Below, in pieces: positions 1 to 6,610 of a stretch of DNA of 14,246 nucleotides. The DNA is taken from the NCBI GenBank assembly GCA_937902565.1, contig CALFMX010000292.1:1-14246 (forward strand), written 5' to 3'. The notes beneath the pieces were generated by a model, which had not been told where the DNA came from, searched no databases, and saw only the letters and a program-made list of their open reading frames with translations. How positions within the stretch are numbered: position 1 is the stretch's first letter; each line of letters opens with the position of its first letter. This DNA is from an uncultured Spirochaetales bacterium. Lineage in GTDB: Bacteria > Spirochaetota > Spirochaetia > Sphaerochaetales > Sphaerochaetaceae. A program made the position numbers and the translations under genes.

Positions 1-360
1 AAGATGGGTCTGGAGGAGAAGGAGAACGCCTACCCCTGCCACCTCTCCGGCGGTCAGCAGCAGCGCGTCTCCATCGCCCGCGCCCTCGCCCTGAACCCGA
101 CGGTCCTCTGCTTTGACGAGCCGACCAGCGCCCTTGACCCCGAGCTCACCGTAGAGATCCTCAAGGTCATCAAGGACCTGGCCAAGGAGAAGATGACGAT
201 GATCGTCGTCACCCACGAGATGGCCTTCGCCCGGGACATCAGCGACCGCGTCATCTTCATGGACGAGGGGCTCATCGTCGAGGAGGGGCCGCCCGACCGC
301 CTCTTCAACGCCCCGACGATGGAGCGCACCAAGCGATTCCTCAACCGCTACAACCAGTGA
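1..360 (+). CDS. Amino-acid ABC transporter ATP-binding protein, C-terminal part (5' end outside window)
   Basis: This is the C-terminal half of a cytoplasmic ATPase that powers polar amino-acid uptake (GlnQ/HisP type). The reading frame is already open at base 1, so the start and the Walker A motif lie outside the window. Visible in order are the ABC signature LSGGQQQR, Walker B with the catalytic glutamate ([13 protein letters not shown]), the D-loop, and the switch histidine in VVTHEM. The tail FLNRYNQ is typical of this subfamily, which usually has about 240-250 residues, so roughly half is present. The permease and binding-protein genes are presumably to the left. The gene ends 20 bases inside the convergent deacylase gene. 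The family call is firm; the exact amino acid transported cannot be read. Confidence 0.93.
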   Translation, partial: KMGLEEKENAYPCHLSGGQQQRVSIARALALNPTVLCFDEPTSALDPELTVEILKVIKDLAKEKMTMIVVTHEMAFARDISDRVIFMDEGLIVEEGPPDRLFNAPTMERTKRFLNRYNQ

Positions 361-1912
361 GGGGGACGAGCAGCTCTCCGCTCGTCATCCCTGTCAGTTT
401 CCCGCCCTCAAGGGCAACCTCACCATTCACCATCACCAGCTCAAGGGGACTTGTGCTCCCTTTCGTCAACGCAAGGTCCCCATTGAGGCGTGCAGGATCG
501 AAGAGAACCAGATCCGCCTTGTACCCCTCTCTGACAAACCCCCGGTCTGCCAGGCCCAGCCGCGTGGCGCTTCGGCCCGAGAGGCGGGTGATCGCCTCCT
601 CGAGCGTGAGGGTATGGGTCTCATTGACGTATCGGCCGATGAGGTGGAGTGCGGCGTTGAAGGAGCGGGGATGGGGGCGGCTGCCGCCGTAGAGGGCATC
701 GCTGCCGAAGCACATCCCCGGATGGCTCATGATCCTGGCAAGGTTCTCCTCGCTCTGCGTCACATCGCCCATCACCGCAGACCCCTCGGCAGTGCTGAGG
801 ATGTCAAAGAGTGCGTCGTAGGGGTCCTTGTCCTGAGCGGCCGAGATCTCGGCGATGCTCCTCCCCTCAAGGTGGGGATGGGAGGGCAGTGAGAGGATGG
901 TGATCCCATCAAAGCCGGCGAGGCGGGCGATGCTATCCCACCCCTCCCCCTCCTCCATCAGGGCCCTCATCGCAGCGCGTTGGACTGTATCCTTGAGACG
1001 TCGCTGCAACTCCGTGCGCTCGTAGGCGAGAAACTGCGGTGGCAGGAGCGAGAAGAGGGAGGTCGAGCCCCAGAGGTAGGGGTACTGGTCAAAGGTGACC
1101 TCGAGGCCCTCGCTGTTGGCCCTGTCGATCAGGGTGAGCAGCCGTGGGGCCAGGTGCTGGTTCTCCCTCCCGATCGCCTTGAGGTGGCTGACCTCGAGGC
1201 GTACCCCGCTCTCACGGGCAATGTGGATCATCTCCTCAAGGCTCTCCACCACCGTATTCCCCTCACAGCGGAGGTGGACGGCAAGGAGGCGGTCGTAACG
1301 GGCGACCAGGCGGGCGAGGGCGACCAACTCCTCTGTGGATGCGCTGTAGCACGGCTCGTAGTAGAGGCCGGTGGAGAGGCCCCACACCCCGCCCTCAAGG
1401 CTCTCTTCAAGGAGGTCCTCCATCCGCTTGACCTCATCTGCTGTCGCCATGCGGCTGGCCCCCTCCCCCAAGGCCCTGTTCCTCAGCGGTCCGTGGGCCT
1501 GGAAGAAGCCCATGTTCACCCCACTGCCGCTTCTCTTCCACGCCTCTGTGTATGCGCCGAAGGTAGGCCAATATTGCCTCGGTGATGAACCGAGCACCTC
1601 GGTTGCCAGCGGGTCGTCAGCAATCGACGGATATGCCCCGATACCGCAGTTGCCGCCAAACTCGGTGGTGATGCCCTGTCCGATCTTCGCCCCCATCGGG
1701 GGATCGTTGAGGACAAAGACCTCGCTGTGGGCGTGCATGTCGATGAAGCCCGGGGCGAGGACCAGGCCACGGCACTCATAGGTGTGCTCGCCCTGCACTC
1801 CCTCAAGACGCCCGATCGCCTGTATGGTGCCGCCCTCTACCAAAAGATCGCCTCGGTAGGCGCCCCTACCGGTCCCGTCGACGATTGTTGCGCCCTTGAA
1901 GAGTGTTCTCAT
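341..1912 (-). CDS. N-acyl-D-amino-acid deacylase (D-aminoacylase family, amidohydrolase superfamily)
   Basis: This is a cytoplasmic zinc amidohydrolase that should release a carboxylate and a free D-amino acid from N-acyl-D-amino acids. The 523 residues have the family layout: a small beta domain at the N and C ends around a metal-binding barrel. Visible residues are His60 and His62 ([10 protein letters not shown]), the family's metal-ligand cysteine Cys89 (GGNCGIG), His213 (VHLRCEG), His243 (SHLKAIG) and the late Asp405 (GSDALYGG). The C-terminal [11 protein letters not shown] is the typical closing strand. Its ATG overlaps the TGA of the upstream HTH/pseudo-Fic gene as ATGA, so the two are probably translated together. 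The 3' end overlaps the amino-acid transporter gene by 20 bases, tail to tail. D-Glu, D-Asp and general specificities cannot be told apart by eye. Peptidoglycan-derived or dietary D-amino acids are plausible substrates (inference). Confidence 0.88.
   Translation of the reverse strand: MRTLFKGATIVDGTGRGAYRGDLLVEGGTIQAIGRLEGVQGEHTYECRGLVLAPGFIDMHAHSEVFVLNDPPMGAKIGQGITTEFGGNCGIGAYPSIADDPLATEVLGSSPRQYWPTFGAYTEAWKRSGSGVNMGFFQAHGPLRNRALGEGASRMATADEVKRMEDLLEESLEGGVWGLSTGLYYEPCYSASTEELVALARLVARYDRLLAVHLRCEGNTVVESLEEMIHIARESGVRLEVSHLKAIGRENQHLAPRLLTLIDRANSEGLEVTFDQYPYLWGSTSLFSLLPPQFLAYERTELQRRLKDTVQRAAMRALMEEGEGWDSIARLAGFDGITILSLPSHPHLEGRSIAEISAAQDKDPYDALFDILSTAEGSAVMGDVTQSEENLARIMSHPGMCFGSDALYGGSRPHPRSFNAALHLIGRYVNETHTLTLEEAITRLSGRSATRLGLADRGFVREGYKADLVLFDPARLNGDLALTKGSTSPLELVMVNGEVALEGGKLTGMTSGELLVPLTGCSG
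365..386 (+). terminator. Stem-loop just after the ABC ATPase stop codon
   Basis: GACGAGC (365-371) and GCTCGTC (380-386) form a perfect 7-bp stem with an 8-base loop, starting 4 bases after the TGA of the ATPase gene. There is no real T run after it, so it may be a 3'-end stabiliser or a weak or factor-assisted terminator. It lies inside the 3' coding end of the convergent deacylase gene, so the same sequence also codes protein on the other strand. Confidence 0.4.
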
Positions 1913-2760
1913 ATCGCTTGCTCCCCATATGCCTCGCCGACGAGGTCGGTGAGGGAGAGATAGTTGCCCCGCCGCTTGGTCATCACCAGCGCCGCCTTGA
2001 GCTCATCGATCCGATCGAAGGAGACGAGGGCCGGCGCCCAGCCCGCCTCCGTCATGATGCGGGCGTAGACCAGAGCTGCCAAGAGGCCATTGTAGGCATG
2101 GAATGGGGCAATCCTCATGATCTCTGCGTAGAAGAAGAGGGCTCGCACCAGCGGATGGTGGGAGGAGAACTCCTGCTCGTCCTGGATGAAGAGCACCTCC
2201 AGCTCCCGGGATGCTATTCCAGGGAGGGACACGCCTTCTGCCCCGTCCCCTTCAAGGCCGTGGCAGAGGAGCTGGTAGAGCTCGACCAGGTACTGCTCAC
2301 TCATACGAAGGGGGCGCTCCCCCATCTTCGACTGGCGGGCCATCGAGAGGATGATCGACCGCATATGGAGGGACAGGAGGTGGGTAGACAGGGCGAGGGT
2401 GGGGACAATCTCTCCTGAGGTCAACGTCCCTAGCTCTTCGGTGGTGAGGGCCATCGATTCAACGGCAAAACTGGCCACGATGAAGGCGTCCACACCCTGT
2501 CTGCAGGCGTGCACCAACGATGGGCCATCCGGGGCCTTGAACTGCTCAAGCCGCTCCAGGGTGGGGCTGCCGAGGCGCAGGCGCTCCTGCTTCAGGTGGC
2601 GCAGGGTCCGCCCATCACTGGGCTTGGGGGCATTTCGGGGGATCAGGTAGGCCCAGGAGCTTTGCACCACCCCATCGACACGCCCCTCGGCGCAGAGGAC
2701 GCGGACCCGCCGTTCGCTGATAGACCACTTCTCAGCAGCTTCCTTGGTACTCATGAACAT
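1909..2760 (-). CDS. HTH protein with degenerate (probably inactive) Fic-like domain
   Basis: This 283-residue protein appears to be built like the HTH-Fic proteins. Residues 4-51 match a small DNA-binding HTH module (STKEAAEKWSISERRVRVLC, then IPRNAPKPSDGR). SFAVES at 97-102 aligns with the inhibitory S-x-x-x-E-G/N helix of Fic proteins. HPLVRALFFYAEIMRI (202-217), leading into 218-228, occupies the place of the Fic core. Active Fic enzymes carry HPFx(D/E)GNGR there and transfer AMP to target proteins. Here the motif reads APFHAYNGLLA: the catalytic His is Ala218, the acidic residue is Ala222, the first Gly is Tyr223 and the Arg is Leu226. Catalysis is therefore unlikely, and a ligand-sensing or regulatory role is my inference. 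The ATG at 2760 is chosen because AGGAGG lies 6 bases before it; a second ATG at 2754 is less well spaced. The stop overlaps the deacylase start. Confidence 0.7.
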   Translation of the reverse strand: MFMSTKEAAEKWSISERRVRVLCAEGRVDGVVQSSWAYLIPRNAPKPSDGRTLRHLKQERLRLGSPTLERLEQFKAPDGPSLVHACRQGVDAFIVASFAVESMALTTEELGTLTSGEIVPTLALSTHLLSLHMRSIILSMARQSKMGERPLRMSEQYLVELYQLLCHGLEGDGAEGVSLPGIASRELEVLFIQDEQEFSSHHPLVRALFFYAEIMRIAPFHAYNGLLAALVYARIMTEAGWAPALVSFDRIDELKAALVMTKRRGNYLSLTDLVGEAYGEQAI

Positions 2761-2791
2761 GGCGCCCCTCCTACTATTCCTACCTTGGAGT

Positions 2792-2797
2792 ATTATC
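2792..2797 (-). promoter_or_regulatory. Possible -10 box for the HTH/deacylase operon
   Basis: GATAAT on the minus strand matches five of six -10 consensus bases and would start a transcript about 25 bases before the ATG at 2760. The best -35 candidate, TTGCGC, is only 15 bases upstream and is weak. The divergent spacer 2761-2912 also carries the promoter of the opposite gene, so a regulator binding here could affect both. Confidence 0.3.
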
Positions 2798-2837
2798 ACC
2801 AAAGGCGGTCGAGCGCAAGGGCGCACACTGCCAGGGC

Positions 2838-2866
2838 TTTACCAAAGGGGGGACAATGGGGATAAT
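2838..2866 (+). promoter_or_regulatory. Predicted promoter of the FAD-dependent dehydrogenase gene
   Basis: TTTACC (2838-2843) and GATAAT (2861-2866) are separated by exactly 17 bases. They match four and five of six consensus bases for a housekeeping sigma factor. The transcript would begin near 2873. That places the ATG at 2856 upstream of the RNA and supports the GTG at 2913 as the true start. Confidence 0.45.
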
Positions 2867-2912
2867 TGGTTGGAAAGGGAGCCCCTTTCCTGATTTTCTT
2901 GGAGGAGCACCT

Positions 2913-4199
2913 GTGGATAGCTACGACGTCATCATTGTAGGAAGTGGACCGGCCGGCATGGCGGCAGCCTTCACCCTCAAAAAATCCAACCCCAACCTCT
3001 CCATCCTGATCCTCGACCGGGAGAAGTTCTCAACCGGCGGCATGCGCAATGACTGCAAGATGAACTTCACCTACCCCATCGGCTTTCCCACCGAGTATTG
3101 GAGTGAAGAGACAGCGAACCATTACCTCGATCAGGTCATCGATTTCCTTGAGCCCACCATCATGCCCAAGAGCAATATCGCAGTCTACCAGAAGAGGGCT
3201 GAACGCCTCGGCTGTACACTGCTTGAGATCAAGCAGACCCACCTCGGCACCGATGGGGGGCTGGCCCTCATCAAGGAGCTCCTGGCTCGCCTCGAAGCAC
3301 TGGGCGTCTCCCTCGCCCTCGGAGAGGCGATGGAGCGCGTCGACCAAGAGAACCGGTTCATCATCACCGAAGAGCGGGAGATCGGGTACAAACGACTCCT
3401 GGTTGCCCCTGGGCGCAAGGGCTTCAACTTTCTGCAGGAGCTCATGCACTCCCTCTCCATCCCCTTCATCGACAATATTGTCGACATCGGCATTAGGGTG
3501 GAGACCCGTATCGAGCACTACCCCATCGTCTCCGACTACTACGACCCGAAGTTCTACTTCCCCGACAAGGTCCGCACCTTCTGTACCAACAGCGGCAACG
3601 CCCATGTGGTGCGTGAACGGTACGCCACCAACCGGGGGGACCAGTGGTTCTCTGTCAACGGCCACGCCTTCGCCCCCGACAGCCGCCACGACAACGGGCT
3701 GGTCAACTTCGCCATGCTCAAGACGGTGCGTTTCACCGCACCCTTGGCCAGTGGCCAGGCGTTTGCCGAAAACCTCGGGCTCCAGGCAGCCCTCATGGGT
3801 GGGGGCAAGCCCCTGATGCAGCGTGTCGGGGACTTCCGCCTCGGGACGCGCAGCAAGGAGGCCTCCTTCAGCGATGATCTCTTCGACTTTGAGCCGACGC
3901 TGCGCTCCTGTTGCCCGGGCGATATCTCACTGGCCATCCCGGCCAAGATATTACGGGCGATCTGGAAGGCGATGAAGAACCTCGACACCATCGTGCCGGG
4001 CGTCCTCCACCCGTCGACGATCATGTACTACCCGGAGATCAAGCTCTACGCCAACAAGCCCGCCTACCTCGACGAGCACTTCCGTGTCGCCGAGGATATC
4101 TGGTTCGCCGGCGACGGGGCTGGCACCAGCCGGGGCATCACCGGGGCGTGGGCCAGCGGTATCCGCGCAGGAGAGGGGATGGCCGAGAGCCTCTTATAG
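2913..4199 (+). CDS. FAD-dependent dehydrogenase / NAD(P)/FAD oxidoreductase (COG2509-like)
   Basis: This is a cytoplasmic flavoprotein of 428 residues. The Rossmann dinucleotide-binding motif VIIVGSGPAGMAAAF sits at residues 6-20, followed by the acidic strand end ILILDRE at 31-37. A family-like block GGMRNDCKMNFTYPIG follows at 42-57. The C-terminal second FAD-contact motif WFAGDGAGTSRGITGAW is at 397-413. Substrate and electron acceptor are not known to me for this family. I chose GTG at 2913 because GGAGGAG (2901-2907) is well spaced before it, the resulting N-terminus begins just before the FAD strand as usual, and the predicted promoter overlaps the alternative ATG at 2856. The longer version would add 19 unusual residues. 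The gene is divergent from the HTH/deacylase pair, and its stop overlaps the convergent hydrolase by 6 bases. Confidence 0.82.
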   Translation: MDSYDVIIVGSGPAGMAAAFTLKKSNPNLSILILDREKFSTGGMRNDCKMNFTYPIGFPTEYWSEETANHYLDQVIDFLEPTIMPKSNIAVYQKRAERLGCTLLEIKQTHLGTDGGLALIKELLARLEALGVSLALGEAMERVDQENRFIITEEREIGYKRLLVAPGRKGFNFLQELMHSLSIPFIDNIVDIGIRVETRIEHYPIVSDYYDPKFYFPDKVRTFCTNSGNAHVVRERYATNRGDQWFSVNGHAFAPDSRHDNGLVNFAMLKTVRFTAPLASGQAFAENLGLQAALMGGGKPLMQRVGDFRLGTRSKEASFSDDLFDFEPTLRSCCPGDISLAIPAKILRAIWKAMKNLDTIVPGVLHPSTIMYYPEIKLYANKPAYLDEHFRVAEDIWFAGDGAGTSRGITGAWASGIRAGEGMAESLL

Positions 4200-4982
4200 G
4201 GTGTGGTGGAAGCGGGTGTTCAGCCAATTGGTGGCCAGATCCACCCACTGCCGTGCCCCCGGATGGGGGGTTCCCACCTCCTCGGTGCACATCGAGAGTC
4301 CGTGGTCCCCGCTCTCAAAGAGGTGGGCTTCACAGGCAACGCCTGCTGCGCGGTAGGCCCTGATCAGATCCATTGAGTTCTCGACCGGCACCGAGCCATC
4401 GGTCATGGTATGCCAGATGAAGGCCGGGACCGCATTCTCGGTGACGTGGCGGTCGAGCATCATCAAGTTGCGTAGCTCCTCATCATTGCCACTGACCAGG
4501 TCCATGCTGCCCTGGTGGTCGTTGATCACCGGGTAACAGAGGATTGCAGCATCGGGTCGGTTGTTCTCATCGACGATCTTCTGGACACCGGTCACCTTTG
4601 GATGGTCGTGGAGGATGGCGATCGAAGCGGCAAGGTGCGCCCCGGCTGAGAAGCCGATGACCGCCACCCGGGTGGGATCGCACATCCAGGCGAGGGCGTG
4701 GGAGCGAATCTTGATAAGGGCATCGCTCATCTCCAGCAGGGGATTGAGCGCTCCCGCCTCCTCGCCGACCGAGTAGTCGAGGATGAAGACATTGTAGCTC
4801 TGGGCGAGGAAGTGCAAGGCCACCGGATCGCGTTCACGATCCGAGCGAAAGCGGTACCCCCCTCCCGGGAGGATGACCACCGAGGGTCGGATATTGCGGA
4901 TGCCACCGTCCCCGGTGACATCTTGGAGGTATCCGGTAAGGGGGACCCCATTGGGTCCTACAGCTGTTTGAATGATTCTCAT
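4194..4982 (-). CDS. Alpha/beta hydrolase, acetyl-esterase/BD-FAE-like
   Basis: This is a serine hydrolase of 262 residues that probably cleaves ester bonds such as acetyl or feruloyl groups on sugars; the substrate is an inference. With Met at 4982 as residue 1, the oxyanion-hole segment is VVILPGGGYRF (35-45). The nucleophile elbow is GFSAGAHLA with Ser112. The acid is Asp195 in HTMTDGSVPV and the catalytic histidine is His227 in SGDHGLS, giving a complete triad in the usual order. There is no signal peptide, so it is cytoplasmic. The start is uncertain. An ATG at 5000 adds MCYHRR, and the only Shine-Dalgarno-like sequence (AAGGAGGAG, 5024-5016) is 15 bases before that ATG. The ATG at 4982 has none but coincides with a predicted transcription start. 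The gene converges on the FAD dehydrogenase. Confidence 0.82.
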   Translation of the reverse strand: MRIIQTAVGPNGVPLTGYLQDVTGDGGIRNIRPSVVILPGGGYRFRSDRERDPVALHFLAQSYNVFILDYSVGEEAGALNPLLEMSDALIKIRSHALAWMCDPTRVAVIGFSAGAHLAASIAILHDHPKVTGVQKIVDENNRPDAAILCYPVINDHQGSMDLVSGNDEELRNLMMLDRHVTENAVPAFIWHTMTDGSVPVENSMDLIRAYRAAGVACEAHLFESGDHGLSMCTEEVGTPHPGARQWVDLATNWLNTRFHHTL

Positions 4983-4988
4983 GCGTCG

Positions 4989-4997
4989 ATGATAGCA
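4989..4997 (-). promoter_or_regulatory. Extended -10 box of the alpha/beta hydrolase gene (possible leaderless start)
   Basis: On the minus strand TGCTATCAT has the TGn extension plus five of six -10 bases. Counting seven bases downstream puts the transcript start on the A of the ATG at 4982, so the mRNA would have no leader. A weak -35 (AGTACA, 5017-5012) is 17 bases upstream. This fits the lack of a Shine-Dalgarno sequence before 4982. Confidence 0.33.
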
Positions 4998-5030
4998 CAT
5001 ATTGGAACGTTTGTACTCCTCCTTCCCTCA

Positions 5031-5059
5031 TTGCATCCCGCCCCCATCCTTGGTACCAT
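5031..5059 (+). promoter_or_regulatory. Predicted promoter of the nucleoside hydrolase gene
   Basis: TTGCAT (5031-5036), a 17-base spacer and TACCAT (5054-5059) with a TGG extension immediately before it make a plausible extended -10 promoter. The predicted start near 5066 leaves a 25-base leader before the ATG at 5091. It also rules against the in-frame ATG at 5058, which lies inside the -10 box. Confidence 0.42.
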
Positions 5060-5090
5060 GAGAGCCAACAAACGCAGATGGGGAGTCACT

Positions 5091-6002
5091 ATGGAACGAA
5101 TCATCCTCGACGTCGATACCGGTCTCGATGACGCGGTAGCCCTATTCCTGGCAGCCGGGCTGAAGGAGATCACCATCGAGGCGATCATCGCCACAGCCGG
5201 CAACGTGGGCCTCGACAAGACCCTTGAGAATACACTGAACATCGCCGAGACGAGTGGCCTCACCTGCCCCGTCTACGCCGGCAGCAGCGGGCCGCTGGTG
5301 CGCACACCGGTCGAGGCGGGGGACTTCCACGGTGAGAGCGGCCTCGATGGTCCCCTCTTCGAAGAGAGGGTCCGCCAGCACGTTGCCCCCACCAGTGGCA
5401 TCGATGCGATGATCGCCCTGGTGATGGATAATCCACATGAGATCACCATCGTCAGCGTAGGCCCGCTCACCGACCTCGCCGTTGCCTTCATCAGGGAGCC
5501 GAGAATAGCCGAGTATGCCAAGCGCTTCGTCATCATGGGAGGTTCCTTCTCCCGTGGAAACGTCACCGACGAGGCGGAGTTCAACACCTATGCCGACCCC
5601 GAGGCAGCGAAGATCGTCTTCGCCTCCGGAGCCCAGATCGCCCTCTTCAGCCTCGATTGCACCCGAACGGTGACCCTCAGCCCCCAGCGCCTGGAGTCAT
5701 TCCGCCAGAGGGGCGGGAGGTCGAACGAGGTCTTTGTCGCTTGTATGGACACCTATACGGCAAACTATACCAAGCGGGGCCAGGGGGAGCCGCAGATGCA
5801 CGATCCACTCTGTGTCGCATACCTTGCCGACCCCTCCAAGGTGGCCGGCTCCTACGCCGGGGTTGATGTGATCACAGAGGAGGGCCCCTCCTACGGGAGG
5901 ACCGTCAAGACCGATTCAGAGCAGAAGGTCTTCATCGCCGAGTCGATCGATATCCCCTGGTTCTGGAGTCTGGTGGAGCGGGCGCTCTCTTCCCTGCCCT
6001 AG
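5091..6002 (+). CDS. Nucleoside hydrolase (inosine-uridine preferring family)
   Basis: This is a cytoplasmic N-ribohydrolase of 303 residues, the usual family length. It splits ribonucleosides into free base and ribose. The calcium-binding N-terminal cluster LDVDTGLDDA (residues 6-15, with Asp7, Asp9, Asp13 and Asp14) is present. It varies slightly from the common DTDPGxDDA, with Thr in place of Pro. VSVGPLTDLA (122-130), EFNTYADPEAA (163-173, with Asn165 binding substrate) and the late His237-Asp238 pair (MHDPLCVAYL) complete the active site. The frame is open from 4698, but homology begins at Met 5091 and a GGGGAG-like site lies just before it. It is convergent with, and 4 bases overlapping, the nitroreductase that ends the nucleoside uptake operon, so it likely acts on the same imported nucleosides. 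Purine versus pyrimidine preference cannot be read. Confidence 0.92.
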   Translation: MERIILDVDTGLDDAVALFLAAGLKEITIEAIIATAGNVGLDKTLENTLNIAETSGLTCPVYAGSSGPLVRTPVEAGDFHGESGLDGPLFEERVRQHVAPTSGIDAMIALVMDNPHEITIVSVGPLTDLAVAFIREPRIAEYAKRFVIMGGSFSRGNVTDEAEFNTYADPEAAKIVFASGAQIALFSLDCTRTVTLSPQRLESFRQRGGRSNEVFVACMDTYTANYTKRGQGEPQMHDPLCVAYLADPSKVAGSYAGVDVITEEGPSYGRTVKTDSEQKVFIAESIDIPWFWSLVERALSSLP

Positions 6003-6610
6003 TGGTAGGTGACCAGCTCATCGAGCCCCAGGCGAATCTTCTCCCGCTCCTCTTCACCTGGATGGCCGAAGGTGGCCAGTAGCGAGACCTGCCACGCTGC
6101 AGGGTCCGCACCGAGGACGGCGAGCACCTTCTCCTCATCGAACCCCTCGATGGCGCAGCTCTGGATGCCGAGCGTCCGCGCTCCCGTCATCATGTTGGCA
6201 ATGGCCAGATACCCCTGGCTGCGCAGCCAGCAATCCGTACGCCCCGTCTCCGTGACGAAGGTGTGGTAGGGGCGATAGTCCTCCACAAAGAAGTCCAGGC
6301 TACCGGGAAAGCGCGCTCCCCGCTCACGCACCCACGGGCCATCAGGGTCGGCAAAACCAGCGGTGCGTACCAGGACAACGACACTCATCCCGCTCGTAGA
6401 TACCGTCTCCTGCTCAAAGCAGGCGTGGTAGAGCTCCATCTTCTTCTTGTGGCTCACCACCGCATGGAAGGACCAGAGCTCAAGGCCGAAGGAGGTGGGG
6501 GTGAGCCGGCCGAAGTCGAGGATCGAGGTGATCTCGCTCTCACTCAGCGGCTTCTCCAGATCATATCGTTTGCACGCAAAGCGGTGCTCCATCGCAGAGA
6601 GGAAATCCAT
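5999..6610 (-). CDS. Nitroreductase-family flavoprotein (NfsB-like)
   Basis: This is a predicted FMN-dependent, NAD(P)H-using oxidoreductase of 203 residues, the normal family size and usually a cytoplasmic homodimer. The N-terminal FMN-phosphate segment is HRFACKRYD (residues 9-17), followed by LTPTSFGLELWSF in the place where family members have SxxNxQPW. AIANMMTGARTLGIQSC and IEGFDEEKV form the C-terminal FMN and dimer region. I chose ATG 6610: AGGAG lies 6 bases before it, while the TTG at 6613 is too close to that site. The start shares one base with the deoD stop (TGATG), so it is the last gene of the nucleoside operon. Its role there is not obvious; the physiological substrate is unknown. 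Confidence 0.88.
   Translation of the reverse strand: MDFLSAMEHRFACKRYDLEKPLSESEITSILDFGRLTPTSFGLELWSFHAVVSHKKKMELYHACFEQETVSTSGMSVVVLVRTAGFADPDGPWVRERGARFPGSLDFFVEDYRPYHTFVTETGRTDCWLRSQGYLAIANMMTGARTLGIQSCAIEGFDEEKVLAVLGADPAAWQVSLLATFGHPGEEEREKIRLGLDELVTYH

Noticed and set aside
980..1585. 201-residue plus-strand frame inside the deacylase gene
   Set aside because: It is a shadow of the deacylase coding strand with no ribosome binding site context or domain.
2856..2912. ATG at 2856 as start of the FAD dehydrogenase
   Set aside because: It lies between the predicted -35 and -10 boxes and would add 19 residues before the FAD-binding strand. GTG 2913 has the better ribosome binding site.
4256..4270. 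CCCCC-GGAT-GGGGGG stem-loop near the convergent end of the FAD dehydrogenase gene
   Set aside because: It is a short G/C run inside hydrolase coding sequence, over 50 bases past the stop and without a T run; chance in GC-rich DNA is likely.
4698..5090. Long upstream extension of the nucleoside hydrolase frame
   Set aside because: Family homology begins at Met 5091, and the extension is antisense to the hydrolase gene and overlaps the predicted promoter.
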